The position numbers and the translations under genes are program-made. Of a stretch of 64,000 nt of DNA, positions 1 through 8,655 are shown in pieces. Each line of letters starts with the position of its first letter. The stretch's first letter is position 1. Location: NCBI RefSeq assembly GCF_000968535.2, contig NC_016112.1:1550001-1614000 (forward strand), in the 5' to 3' direction. The stretch comes from Methylotuvimicrobium alcaliphilum 20Z. Lineage in GTDB: Bacteria; Pseudomonadota; Gammaproteobacteria; Methylococcales; Methylomonadaceae. The notes below the pieces were generated by a model that did no database searches, was not told the DNA's origin, and worked only from the letters and a program-made list of their open reading frames with translations.

Positions 1-25
1 ACTTGGTAATTAAAACCGCAACATC

Positions 26-2392
26 ATGGCAAGACAACCCAAAAAATCCGTAACGCCCAAGAAAACGACCAGAAAGCCGCGTAAGCGCGCGACTCGCACC
101 AAAAGTCGTCCGGAAAGACGCCGTTTCGGGTGGTTTAAAAAAATCCTGTTATTAGGCTTTGTATTTGCTGTATTTATATTAACCAGTTACATCGGTTATC
201 TGGATTATAACGTTCGTAGGCAATTCGAAGGCAAGCGTTGGGCGATTCCTGCGCGTGTCTATGCTAATCCGGAAGAGCTTTATGCCGGCTATAGAATGAG
301 CATCGCCGATTTTGAGGTACTTCTACAGCAATTGCGATATCGCCAGGATTCGCAGTTATCTTCCGAAGGGACCTATTACCGGTCGGGATTGTTTATCAAT
401 GTTAAAACCCGTGCGTTCGATTTCTGGGACCAATCTCAGGATAGTCGTGCATTACAGATTCGATTCTCCCCGGGTGAAATTTCCGATATCTCCGATTTAT
501 CGGGCAGGGGGGCGGTTGCTGTTGCCCGTTTAGATCCCATTCAGATAGGCAGCTTTTATCCGACTCGTAAGGAAGACCGGGTTTTGATCAAACTATCGGA
601 AACTCCGGATACCTTGATTCAAGGCTTGCTCGCGACAGAAGATCGTGATTTTTATAATCATTACGGTATTTCGATCAAAGCGATACTGCGGGCGATGCTG
701 GCGAATGTCAGGGCGGGCGGCATTGTGCAAGGCGGCAGCACGATCACCCAACAATTGATCAAGAATTTTTATTTGACGTCAGAGCGTAGTTTTTGGCGTA
801 AGATCAACGAAGTATTTATGTCGTTGATCATCGAGTATCGTTACGGTAAAGACGAAATTCTTGAAGCCTATCTCAATGAAGTCTATCTAGGGCAGGATGG
901 CGCCAGTGCCGTCCATGGTTTCGGCTTGGCAAGCGAGTTTTATTTCGGGAGAACACTTAAGGATTTACCCTTAGCTCAGATGGCGACTCTAGTCGCATTG
1001 GTCAGAGGCCCCTCTTATTACGATCCGCGTCGGCACACAGAACGAGCATTAAAAAGGCGGGAGTTAGTGCTCGATAAAATGCATGAGCAAGGTTTTATCA
1101 CGTTAAAACAGGCTGATGAAGCGAAAAAACAGCCGCTGGAAGTGATGCCGCAAACCCATCGTTCGGCCAATCGATATCCGGCTTTCATGGATTTGGTCAA
1201 GCGTCAATTGCAGCAAGAATACAAAGACGACGATCTGACTTCCGAAGGCTTGAGAATATTTACCACGTTGGAGCCTCGAGTGCAAAACGCCGTGGAAAAA
1301 TCCTTGGTGGTAAAAATGCGCGAACTCGAAAAAAATCCTCGCGCGAATGAATTGGAATCGGCAGTTATCGTGACGCGTCGAGAAGGCGCGGAAATTGTTG
1401 CGATGGCGGGAGGTAGGGATAAAACCTCGGCCGGTTTCAATCGGGCTCTGGATGCGGTGCGCCCGATAGGGTCGTTGATAAAACCGGTGGTATATTTGAC
1501 CGCGCTGGAATATCCGGCCAAATACACGATAACGACTCCGGTTAGCGACACTCGGATTACCGTCAAAAGCGGCAAAGGTAATTGGACGCCGAAAAATTAT
1601 GATAATACCGAACATGGCGAAGTACCGCTGCATAAGGCATTAACGAATTCTTACAATCTCGCGACCGTCCGAATCGGCATGGATGTCGGTATCGCGAGGG
1701 TGGCAAAGACCTTAAAGGATCTGGGCGTGGATCGTCCTGTGGATTTATACCCTTCTCTGTTATTGGGGGCCTCGCCGTTGTCGCCCTTAGACGTCACGCA
1801 AATGTATCAAACCCTAGCGGGAGACGGTTTCGTCACGCCGCTCAGAGCGATACGCGGCGTGGTCGACGGCAATGGCAAGCGTTTACAAAGTTACCCGTTT
1901 AACGTGCGACAATCGGTCGATCCGGCGGCGACTTATATTACCAATACTATTTTGCAGGAAGTGATGACTGACGGTACCGGCAGATCGGCCTATAATTATT
2001 TGCCGGGAGATTTCGGGTTGGCCGGCAAAACCGGAACGACCAATGAATTGCGAGATAGCTGGTTCGCCGGTTTTAGCGGCGATTATCTGTCGGTCGTATG
2101 GGTAGGACGCGACGACAATAAACCTTCGGGATTAACCGGTTCGACCGGTGCGTTGAAAATTTGGTCGGACGTGATGAAACAGATTTCCAGTATCCCGGTC
2201 GTTTTGACGCCGCCGGATAATGTCGACATGGTTTGGATCGACCCGTACACAGGGTTATTGGCTAATCAGGACTGTGAAAATGTCAGGCAATTTCCATTCA
2301 TTCGCGGATCGGCGCCCACTAGCAGTTCGCCATGCGTACAGACCGAGGTCGAAAAAGCGAAGGATTGGTTTCAGGATTTTTTTAAGTTTTAG
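26..2392 (+). CDS. mrcB: Penicillin-binding protein 1B (bifunctional transglycosylase/transpeptidase)
   Basis: This enzyme polymerises lipid II into glycan strands and cross-links peptides in the periplasm. The 788-residue protein starts with a very basic cytoplasmic tail, followed by one membrane anchor at about residues 39-58. The GT51 glycosyltransferase domain shows the ATEDRDFYNHYG motif with catalytic Glu205, and the GGSTITQQLIKN motif. The transpeptidase domain has the SxxK motif with Ser483 and Lys486 (RPIGSLIKP), an SYN motif and the KTGT motif starting at Lys668. Length and domain order match PBP1b rather than PBP1a, which lacks this kind of N-terminal region and carries an extra insert. 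It stands alone, with no partner gene in the window. I am confident of the family and fairly confident of the 1b assignment. Confidence 0.95.
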   Translation: MARQPKKSVTPKKTTRKPRKRATRTKSRPERRRFGWFKKILLLGFVFAVFILTSYIGYLDYNVRRQFEGKRWAIPARVYANPEELYAGYRMSIADFEVLLQQLRYRQDSQLSSEGTYYRSGLFINVKTRAFDFWDQSQDSRALQIRFSPGEISDISDLSGRGAVAVARLDPIQIGSFYPTRKEDRVLIKLSETPDTLIQGLLATEDRDFYNHYGISIKAILRAMLANVRAGGIVQGGSTITQQLIKNFYLTSERSFWRKINEVFMSLIIEYRYGKDEILEAYLNEVYLGQDGASAVHGFGLASEFYFGRTLKDLPLAQMATLVALVRGPSYYDPRRHTERALKRRELVLDKMHEQGFITLKQADEAKKQPLEVMPQTHRSANRYPAFMDLVKRQLQQEYKDDDLTSEGLRIFTTLEPRVQNAVEKSLVVKMRELEKNPRANELESAVIVTRREGAEIVAMAGGRDKTSAGFNRALDAVRPIGSLIKPVVYLTALEYPAKYTITTPVSDTRITVKSGKGNWTPKNYDNTEHGEVPLHKALTNSYNLATVRIGMDVGIARVAKTLKDLGVDRPVDLYPSLLLGASPLSPLDVTQMYQTLAGDGFVTPLRAIRGVVDGNGKRLQSYPFNVRQSVDPAATYITNTILQEVMTDGTGRSAYNYLPGDFGLAGKTGTTNELRDSWFAGFSGDYLSVVWVGRDDNKPSGLTGSTGALKIWSDVMKQISSIPVVLTPPDNVDMVWIDPYTGLLANQDCENVRQFPFIRGSAPTSSSPCVQTEVEKAKDWFQDFFKF

Positions 2393-2396
2393 CGAT

Positions 2397-2567
2397 GAAT
2401 ATACCCATCGTAGATCAAAATTCGGCACCGGGGTGTCCGTCAAAGAACGCCGTGAATACGTCCATGTAGGCTCTATGCCAGCTCCATGCTGGCAAAGCCT
2501 TTGTCGGATACCCCAGCACCACCTCGGGCACTGCCGAAATTTGAAGTGCGATAGGTATAACTCGTCC
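2397..2567. repeat. Interspersed repeat, copy A (near-identical inverted copy at 47.95-48.11 kb)
   Basis: The gap after mrcB is filled by a repeat that begins near ATACCCATCGTAGATCAAAA and ends near GCCGAAATTTGAAGTGCGA. The reverse complement of 47946-48115 matches it closely over its whole length. Shorter relatives sharing the 'cgtgaatacgtccatgtagg' or 'gccgaaatttgaag' stretches lie near 8.5, 17.5, 23.5, 40.5 and 52.9 kb. I see no coding signal in it. It looks like a non-autonomous mobile repeat. The rest of the gap up to 2748 holds nothing I recognise. Confidence 0.7.
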
Positions 2568-2748
2568 CGCAGGAGGTGGTTTATTCATCTCTAAATGGAA
2601 TAGAAAAACACTCTTATTGATGATGAATCGGTAAATAGTAGGCAATTTTCATCACCCCAGGTCCCGACCCAGTGGCTCAAGGAAGCACTCATTATATTCC
2701 CGCTAAAACCGAAAATTTCCAATATGATTCAACTAGGTATCGACTGCT

Positions 2749-3573
2749 ATGAATAAAATCCCATTGGGCATCAGTGGTTGTTTGCTTGACCAACCCGGAG
2801 AAAAAGCAGTGGCTAATCGCGATAGTGTGATTAGCGAAGTGCTCGAGAGTTTTTTTGAATGGAAGCCGTTTTCGGTCGAAGAAGAAAAGTCCTTGCTTGT
2901 TCAGGAGGCTTCGGGAATTTCCGATTCCGGCGCGGATAAGATGGCTGGAATCTGCGGTTATATTATGAAAAGACCGGAGCAAGCCGCTACAAAAACGGGG
3001 GGCGCATTTGAGGGTTTGGCGATCGAAACATTGAGAATCATGCATCGATTTCCATTGGTACCCATCGAAGAAGCTATCCGGCTACAAAATCCTTGTTTAC
3101 GCGATCTTTTTTTTAAGCGGGTTTATGTTATGCATCGCTGGCAAATGCTGTTGAAAGAAGGTCTTAGTGCCCGTGCTTTGATTGAGTTTCATGCTCGTCA
3201 TAAATTAATCATCATGAGTCATGGCGACTATCGGGATCTTGGGCAATTATTGGCTGGGCTGAACAAAGACAATTTAACCGAGATTGCCTATCAATATATT
3301 TTACAGCTGATGAGCATGTTGTTGACGATGCCGACCCGGGCTAATCACGTCAATGTTTTGCAACATATTCAAGGACATTTAAAAAAAGACATCAGCCGCG
3401 ACGATAAAGCCGAACTGTGCGAATTGATCGACAGCTACCGGAACTACGAAGTACCTCTCATTGCACCGATAATCTTGTTGAAGCATCATTTTCGAAAATC
3501 GCCGGATCCCTATATTCAATCGTCGTATTATTTTTCTCCTTATCCGAGCGCATTGGGTTCTGTTAATCCTTAA
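2749..3573 (+). CDS. YbgA-like protein: degenerate DUF523 domain fused to DUF1722
   Basis: The C-terminal half (about residues 145-270) is a clear DUF1722 (YbgA) domain: it has FHARHKLIIMSH, NHVNVLQHIQGHLKK, a YRNYEVPLIAP segment and a LLKHH segment. The N-terminal half resembles DUF523, whose characterised members bind an iron-sulfur cluster (TudS-type desulfidases). It keeps GISGCLL with Cys11 and an FEW motif. The usual VCPE motif is replaced by FSVE, and the SPSCG motif after the CGYI(M/L)K stretch is absent. The protein is 274 residues, shorter than typical fusions of roughly 320. The DUF523 half has therefore probably lost its cluster chemistry. No photolyase or other usual YbgA neighbour is adjacent. 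The function of DUF1722 is unknown. The start is the first in-frame ATG and has only a weak Shine-Dalgarno sequence. Confidence 0.75.
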   Translation: MNKIPLGISGCLLDQPGEKAVANRDSVISEVLESFFEWKPFSVEEEKSLLVQEASGISDSGADKMAGICGYIMKRPEQAATKTGGAFEGLAIETLRIMHRFPLVPIEEAIRLQNPCLRDLFFKRVYVMHRWQMLLKEGLSARALIEFHARHKLIIMSHGDYRDLGQLLAGLNKDNLTEIAYQYILQLMSMLLTMPTRANHVNVLQHIQGHLKKDISRDDKAELCELIDSYRNYEVPLIAPIILLKHHFRKSPDPYIQSSYYFSPYPSALGSVNP

Positions 3574-3717
3574 AAATTTCTCAGCGGCTATGTTTTCAGC
3601 TTTTATAGGCTCTTGGCTGGGATGTCGAAAAAGCCAGCACGACTAATATCTGTGTTTCCGCTTTTTAATCTCAAACTATCTTGCAAATTGTTGGTGATCA
3701 TCACTTATAAAGCATCA

Positions 3718-3836
3718 GTCCACGAAAATCACGAAATACACTAAATTATCATACGGTTACAAGAATTTCTTGAATCACCCATTGGGTAAGCAACCTGGAA
3801 AGTATAACTTTTGAATATTTTCGTGATTTTCGTGGA
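3718..3836. repeat. Inverted repeat element with 19-bp perfect ends
   Basis: GTCCACGAAAATCACGAAA at 3718-3736 is repeated as its exact reverse complement at 3818-3836, with about 80 bp between the arms. The intervening DNA is AT-rich and has no reading frame of note. It sits in a 565-bp gap between the YbgA-like gene and the AhpD-like gene and looks like a small palindromic repeat element. No flanking target duplication is obvious. Confidence 0.6.
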
Positions 3837-3900
3837 CAAAATACTTTTCCTGATTAGCAAGTTTCTTCAGCTAAAGCCAAAAAACCAGCATATCCCTAGC

Positions 3901-4010
3901 AGGACGGGGTTTGCAACCCCGTCCTAAATGTTTTGACTTTGGCCGAAGTCAGCCGAAATGTTTAGGGCAAACCGAAACGTTGGGGGCGGGTTAAATAACC
4001 CGTCCCGCAG
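3901..4010. repeat. Pair of GC-rich hairpins
   Basis: AGGACGGGGTT and AACCCCGTCCT pair around a 3-base loop at 3901-3925. A second hairpin, CGGGTTA/TAACCCG, follows near 3987-4003, and the sequence continues 'tcccgcagaagtgg'. The stretch resembles the 'tcccgcaggaggtgg' end of the gap after mrcB. Neither hairpin is followed by a T run, so they look like repetitive extragenic palindromes rather than intrinsic terminators. Either could still help end transcription of the converging genes at 3573 and 4139. Confidence 0.5.
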
Positions 4011-4138
4011 AAGTGGCTACGACTGGCCACTACTCGGACAGTTGGCTTCGGCAAGCTGAAGCATCTTGCTAATCAGGATACTTTTGATAGGGTTATCGAT
4101 TTTGTGATCAATATCTATATGATATCGATACGGTTTTC

Positions 4139-4696
4139 TCAATTGTCTTTCGACCATTCCTCCGCTTTGAATTCGTCATCGAGCGGTGTTTCCATAACAT
4201 GATTGGCGTAATTACTGAGCGTTTTCATCGTAACACCGAGAATGACTTCCAGAACATGCCTGTTCGAATAACCGGCGACGTTAAACTCGCTCAAGGCCTG
4301 TTCGTCGATAAACCCGCGATTTTTGACCACGCTCCGGGTAAACTGTGCCAATGTTTGCAGTTTGTCATCGGGGATGGGATTTTGTTCGCGTAACGCATCG
4401 ATGATTCGAGCGTCGGCCTTGACCATATTCTTGGCAATGATCGAGTGCGCGGCGACGCAATAGGTGCAGTCATTTTCGATGCTGGCGACGATCAAAACGA
4501 TCTGACGCTCCACCGGGCTTAGCGAAGTTTTATCGAAGATCGAATTCAGCGTCAGATAGGCTTCGAGCGTTGCCGGCGCTTCCGCCAATTCGCTCAATAA
4601 ATTCGGAACAAAGCCGAATTTTTGGTGCGCGCCGGTCAATAAGGGCCGGGATTCAGCCGGCGCTTGTTCGATTGAATGGATTTTGAATAAAGACAT
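4139..4696 (-). CDS. Carboxymuconolactone decarboxylase / AhpD-like family protein
   Basis: This 185-residue protein has the AhpD-type redox motif, Cys77-x2-Cys80-x3-His84 (NDCTYCVAAHS), with Glu residues upstream at about 64 and 74. The fold is the peroxidase-related branch of the CMD family, often annotated as alkylhydroperoxidase-like. Known members use the CxxC pair to reduce peroxides or act as thiol oxidoreductases; the substrate here is unknown. It is divergent from the AraC-type regulator at 4901, with a 204-bp shared upstream region, so regulation by that protein is likely but inferred. The start is preceded by 'ggagatccct' on its own strand. Confidence 0.88.
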   Translation of the reverse strand: MSLFKIHSIEQAPAESRPLLTGAHQKFGFVPNLLSELAEAPATLEAYLTLNSIFDKTSLSPVERQIVLIVASIENDCTYCVAAHSIIAKNMVKADARIIDALREQNPIPDDKLQTLAQFTRSVVKNRGFIDEQALSEFNVAGYSNRHVLEVILGVTMKTLSNYANHVMETPLDDEFKAEEWSKDN

Positions 4697-4900
4697 TAGG
4701 GATCTCCGAATTAAAATGATTAACTAACCAGGCCGCTAACTTACCGTTTGCCGGTTAGCAATACGGTTAATGCTTGGCGGCCGATACCGGTATGGCAATG
4801 CACGGCACTGCAATACCGATGCCTACAGAGTAAGCAATCGGCACCGTGTATTCCATGCCCGGAATTCCGGCGTTTTTGTTCGTTCGTTCGGGAGACTTTT

Positions 4901-5788
4901 ATGGATGTGTTGACTTCGCTCGTCAACGGCTTGAATTTACATGCAAAATTGATTTATTCCGGTGGCGTGTGCGGGCGTTGGCTGATGGATCACAATTCGG
5001 ATCGATCCGTTTTTTTTCATATGCTCAGCAAGGGCGAAGGTTGGGTTTATACTTCGAAATGGGACGCACCGCTGTTATTGGAAAAAGGCGACCTGATTTT
5101 ATTTTTACCGCATTCGGACGAACATTTTTTGTCCTACAGCAAGGACCACTTGCCGGACACGATGAGCGATACGCAACTCATGCCCTGGGCGGACGGGGAG
5201 GCGGGATTCGTGTGCGGCGAGATTGAATTGGGAATGCCCGAATCATTGATATGGCGATCTTTACCGCCGGAAATCGTGATCAAACGAAGCCATGCCGGTG
5301 ATGCGTTAACTCGCTTGATCGAGTTGATCGACATGGAAGCGTCCGCGCCGCGATTCGGCAGCGGTTCTGTCGTCGAACGCTTATGCGACAGCATATTCAT
5401 CTTGGCAATGAGGCATTGCATCGAGAACGAGCTCGTCGACCGAGGCGTGTTTTCGGCAATGCAAGACCGAAGATTAGCTGCCGTCCTAGGCCTGATTCAC
5501 GAACAACCTTGGGAGACCTGGACCATCGTCGAGTTCTGCCGCCGCGCCGGTATGTCGAAGACCGTGCTCTCAGAGAAATTCGCGGCGTCGGTTGGCGCAT
5601 CGCCGATCGAATATCTCGGTCAATGGCGCATGCAGATTGCGTCGCATTGGCTGAGGGAGCCGGGCATGACGATCGAACGCGTGGCCGAGCGTTGCGGTTA
5701 CGAATCGGTGCCGGCTTTCAGCAAGGCTTTCAAACGGACCTTCGGGAAAACACCGGGGGCCTATCGGCGAGAGAGGCCTGGTGAGTGA
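4901..5788 (+). CDS. AraC-family transcriptional regulator with cupin-like N-terminal domain
   Basis: I place the start at 4901, where GGAG at 4891-4894 gives good spacing; the frame is open further upstream but has no better start. The 295-residue protein has an N-terminal AraC-type sensing domain (cupin-like, with a proline-free LLLEKGDLILFLPHSDEHFL stretch). Two helix-turn-helix motifs follow at the C-terminus, including MSKTVLSEKFAASVGASP and the family signature RVAERCGYESVPAFSKAFKR. This arrangement matches the cupin-6 AraC group that commonly controls an adjacent oxidoreductase or CMD gene. The divergent AhpD-like gene at 4139-4696 is the probable target. The ligand is unknown. Confidence 0.92.
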   Translation: MDVLTSLVNGLNLHAKLIYSGGVCGRWLMDHNSDRSVFFHMLSKGEGWVYTSKWDAPLLLEKGDLILFLPHSDEHFLSYSKDHLPDTMSDTQLMPWADGEAGFVCGEIELGMPESLIWRSLPPEIVIKRSHAGDALTRLIELIDMEASAPRFGSGSVVERLCDSIFILAMRHCIENELVDRGVFSAMQDRRLAAVLGLIHEQPWETWTIVEFCRRAGMSKTVLSEKFAASVGASPIEYLGQWRMQIASHWLREPGMTIERVAERCGYESVPAFSKAFKRTFGKTPGAYRRERPGE

Positions 5789-5936
5789 GTTATAGTAATG
5801 GGTCTGATCGGTCTCTAATCGGCCGACGTCAAGCCATTCTGCATTTTTTCTGTAAGGAAATCGCTGTTACAACCGACTGAAGCATAGACACACTCGCCCT
5901 TGAGGCTCAAACCATGATAACGACAAGGATAATACG

Positions 5937-8087
5937 ATGAAAGCCCCGAAGCTGATATTGATTGCTGTGATCACGATGCTGATCGGCGCCTTTTTTTATT
6001 TCGGATATCACGACTATCTAACACTGCATGAACTGAAAACCCACCAGGCCGCGATCGAAGCCCGCATCGCCGCGCAACCGGTTAGCGCGGCCTTTGTTTA
6101 TGCGCTGATTTATGTTCTGGTCACGGCGCTGTCTCTGCCCGGCGCGGCGGTGATGACCCTGGCCGGAGGCGCGCTGTTCGGTTTACTGTGGGGCACCGTG
6201 ATCGTCTCGTTTGCCTCTACGATCGGCGCGGCATTGGCTTTTCTGGCTGCGCGCTTTTTGTTTCGCGATGTCGTCAAAGACCGCTTCGGTTCGGCGATAC
6301 GAACGATCGATGCCGGAATCGAACGGGACGGTCCGTTTTATTTGTTCACGCTGCGTTTGATCCCATTGTTTCCGTTCTTCATGATCAATCTGGCGATGGG
6401 GCTGACCGCCATTCGCGTGTCGACATTTTATTGGGTCAGTCAAGTCGGCATGTTGGCCGGCACGTTGGTTTATGTCAACGCCGGCACTCAGCTTGCGGGG
6501 ATCGAATTGTTGTCGGATATTTTGTCGCCGGGCTTGCTCGGTTCGTTCGCGTTATTAGGCCTTTTTCCATTACTGACCAAGAAAATCGTCGAGCACATAC
6601 AAGCCCGGAAAGTCTTCGCCGACTGGCCGAAGCCGGCGCGTTTCGATAACAATATCGTCGTGATCGGCGCTGGTTCCGGCGGATTGGTGACCGCTTACAT
6701 TGCCGCGGCGGTCAAGGCCAAGGTCACGCTGGTCGAAAAGCACAAAATGGGCGGCGATTGCCTGAATACCGGCTGCGTCCCGTCGAAAGCGCTGATTCGT
6801 TCGGCGAAATGGCTGGCGCAGCACCGGCGCGCCGAAGAGTTCGGCATCAAACACAGCAGCGCCGATTTCGACTTTACCGACGTGATGGAGCGTGTGCAAT
6901 CGGTTGTCAAAAAGGTCGAACCGCACGATTCGATCGAACGGTATACCAAGCTAGGCGTCGAGGTCGTGACCGGCGAGGCGAAAATCATCTCGCCTTGGGA
7001 AGTGCATGTCGAAACGCCGGAAGGTAGTAAAACGCTGACCACGCGAGCGATCGTCATAGCCGCGGGCGCCCGACCGTTCGTGCCGCCGCTACCCGGCATC
7101 GATAGCATCGAACCGCTGACGTCCGATAATTTATGGAACTTGCGTGAATTGCCGGAACGTTTGCTGGTACTCGGCGGCGGTCCGATCGGCTGCGAATTGG
7201 CGCAATGCTTCGCCCGTCTCGGAAGCCTTGTGACGCTGGTGGAAATGGCGCCGCGCTTGTTAGTCCGCGAAGACCCGGAAGCGTCGGAAGCGGTGATGGC
7301 ACGTTTTAGACAGGATGGCGTCGATTTGAGGCTGGAACATACCGCGAAGGAATTCATCGTCGACAACGGTGAAAAAATCCTGATCGCCGAACACGAAGGA
7401 AACACGGTCAACATCCCGTTCGATCAAGTGCTGATCGCGATCGGACGGGCCGCGAATATCGAAGGCTACGGCGTCGAGGCGCTGGGCATTACGCTGTCGC
7501 CGCGCAAAACCATCGCAACCGATCCGTTCCAGGCCACCAATTATCCGAACATCTATGCGGTCGGCGATGTGGCAGGTCCTTATCAATTCACGCATACCGC
7601 CGCGCATCAGGCTTGGTATGCCGCCGTCAATGCCTTGTTCGGAACGTTTAAGAAATTCCGCACCGATTATTCGGTGATTCCTTGGTCGACCTTCACGGAC
7701 CCCGAAGTTGCTCGGGTCGGCCTAAACGAGCAAGAAGCCGAACAGCAAAATATTCCCTATGAAGTCGCGACTTACGGTATCGACGAACTGGACCGAGCGA
7801 TCGCCGACGGCGAGGCGCACGGCTTCGTCAAAGTGCTGACCGAGCCCGGCAAGGACAAAATCTTGGGCGTGACGATAGTCGGCGAACATGCGGGCGATTT
7901 AATCGCCGAATTCGTGCTGGCGATGAAACACGGCATCGGCTTGAACAAAATTCTCGGCACGATCCATATCTACCCGACACTGGCCGAAGCCAACAAATAC
8001 GCGGCCGGCGCTTGGAAGCGCGCGCATGCTCCGCAGCGGACGTTGCGTTTTTTGAGTCGTTATCATGCTTGGCGTAGGAACGGTTAA
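5937..8087 (+). CDS. TVP38/TMEM64 membrane domain fused to a class I flavin disulfide reductase
   Basis: Residues 1-225 form a VTT/TVP38 (DedA-like) membrane domain with several hydrophobic helices and the conserved FxLRLIPLFPF region. From about residue 238 there is a pyridine nucleotide-disulfide oxidoreductase: VVIGAGSGGL binds FAD, GGDCLNTGCVPSK carries the redox pair Cys275/Cys280, and a second nucleotide fold has VLGGGPIGCELAQ. The dimerisation domain lies after TDPEVARVGL. Such fusions are often labelled mercuric reductase. This one has no N-terminal HMA domain and no C-terminal vicinal cysteines. Where lipoamide dehydrogenases have the catalytic His of the HPTLxE motif, it has Tyr679 (YPTLAE). 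The substrate is therefore open. It precedes the arsenosugar genes by 568 bp of repeat DNA, and a shared role in metalloid or thiol handling is only a guess. Confidence 0.88.
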   Translation: MKAPKLILIAVITMLIGAFFYFGYHDYLTLHELKTHQAAIEARIAAQPVSAAFVYALIYVLVTALSLPGAAVMTLAGGALFGLLWGTVIVSFASTIGAALAFLAARFLFRDVVKDRFGSAIRTIDAGIERDGPFYLFTLRLIPLFPFFMINLAMGLTAIRVSTFYWVSQVGMLAGTLVYVNAGTQLAGIELLSDILSPGLLGSFALLGLFPLLTKKIVEHIQARKVFADWPKPARFDNNIVVIGAGSGGLVTAYIAAAVKAKVTLVEKHKMGGDCLNTGCVPSKALIRSAKWLAQHRRAEEFGIKHSSADFDFTDVMERVQSVVKKVEPHDSIERYTKLGVEVVTGEAKIISPWEVHVETPEGSKTLTTRAIVIAAGARPFVPPLPGIDSIEPLTSDNLWNLRELPERLLVLGGGPIGCELAQCFARLGSLVTLVEMAPRLLVREDPEASEAVMARFRQDGVDLRLEHTAKEFIVDNGEKILIAEHEGNTVNIPFDQVLIAIGRAANIEGYGVEALGITLSPRKTIATDPFQATNYPNIYAVGDVAGPYQFTHTAAHQAWYAAVNALFGTFKKFRTDYSVIPWSTFTDPEVARVGLNEQEAEQQNIPYEVATYGIDELDRAIADGEAHGFVKVLTEPGKDKILGVTIVGEHAGDLIAEFVLAMKHGIGLNKILGTIHIYPTLAEANKYAAGAWKRAHAPQRTLRFLSRYHAWRRNG

Positions 8088-8161
8088 TAACTATTGCTCT
8101 GCGAGATTCGGTGTCGGGCGGGGCGTCAAAGGGCAGCAATTCCCAGTTTGAGCAGTTTCGC

Positions 8162-8645
8162 CGATTTTAGGGTGTGGGGTATGCCTGTCGAGGAACGCCG
8201 TAAACCCAGCACCTAAATTACCCAAAATAGTTAACCATAGCCAATGAACTATGGAATTTAGGTGCTGGGTAAACCCATCCCTGGGGACTTGGCGGCAGCT
8301 AAGCGCCAAGGATGGCGTGTAGTAGGGCAATGCAGGGCAGAAAAATGCTCCTGCATTTTCTGCATTCATTACATCCATGTAACTCAGCAATTGCCGAGGA
8401 GCAAAAATCTGTCCCGCTGCCGACATCCTCGCCAAGCTTACCCCACGCCCTTTTTGATCTCCAAATTGGGAATTGCTGGTCAAAGGGCGTCGTGAATACA
8501 TCCAAATAAGCTTTGTGATAGCATCTGAACGTCACGGAGGTTGCTAATAGTGATTTTTCCGGAAGCAAAAATCGGACCTGCTAGCAAAGCCTTTGCTGAA
8601 TAACCCGGCACCTTCATAGGTTAATGCCGATATTTGAAGTTTGAT
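8162..8645. repeat. Repeat cluster, copy C, with a nested 53-bp palindromic insert
   Basis: The 568-bp gap is made of the same interspersed repeat family seen after mrcB. It ends in 'gccgatatttgaagtttgataggtata' just ahead of the ArsM-type gene, so that gene's ribosome site lies in repeat-derived sequence. Nested at 8216-8268 is a small palindromic element whose ends are CCAGCACCTAAATT and its reverse complement, flanked by GTAAAC on both sides. The same small element occurs at the equivalent site of the repeat at 40390-40509. I see no gene in this gap. Confidence 0.65.
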
Positions 8646-8655
8646 AGGTATAGTC

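Noticed and set aside
3901-3925. Intrinsic terminator for the YbgA-like gene
   Set aside because: The stem is strong, but no T run follows and it lies over 300 bp behind the stop; it fits a repeat palindrome better.
5937-8087. Mercuric reductase (merA) as gene name
   Set aside because: There is no HMA domain, no C-terminal cysteine pair and no mer neighbour; only the disulfide reductase fold can be supported.
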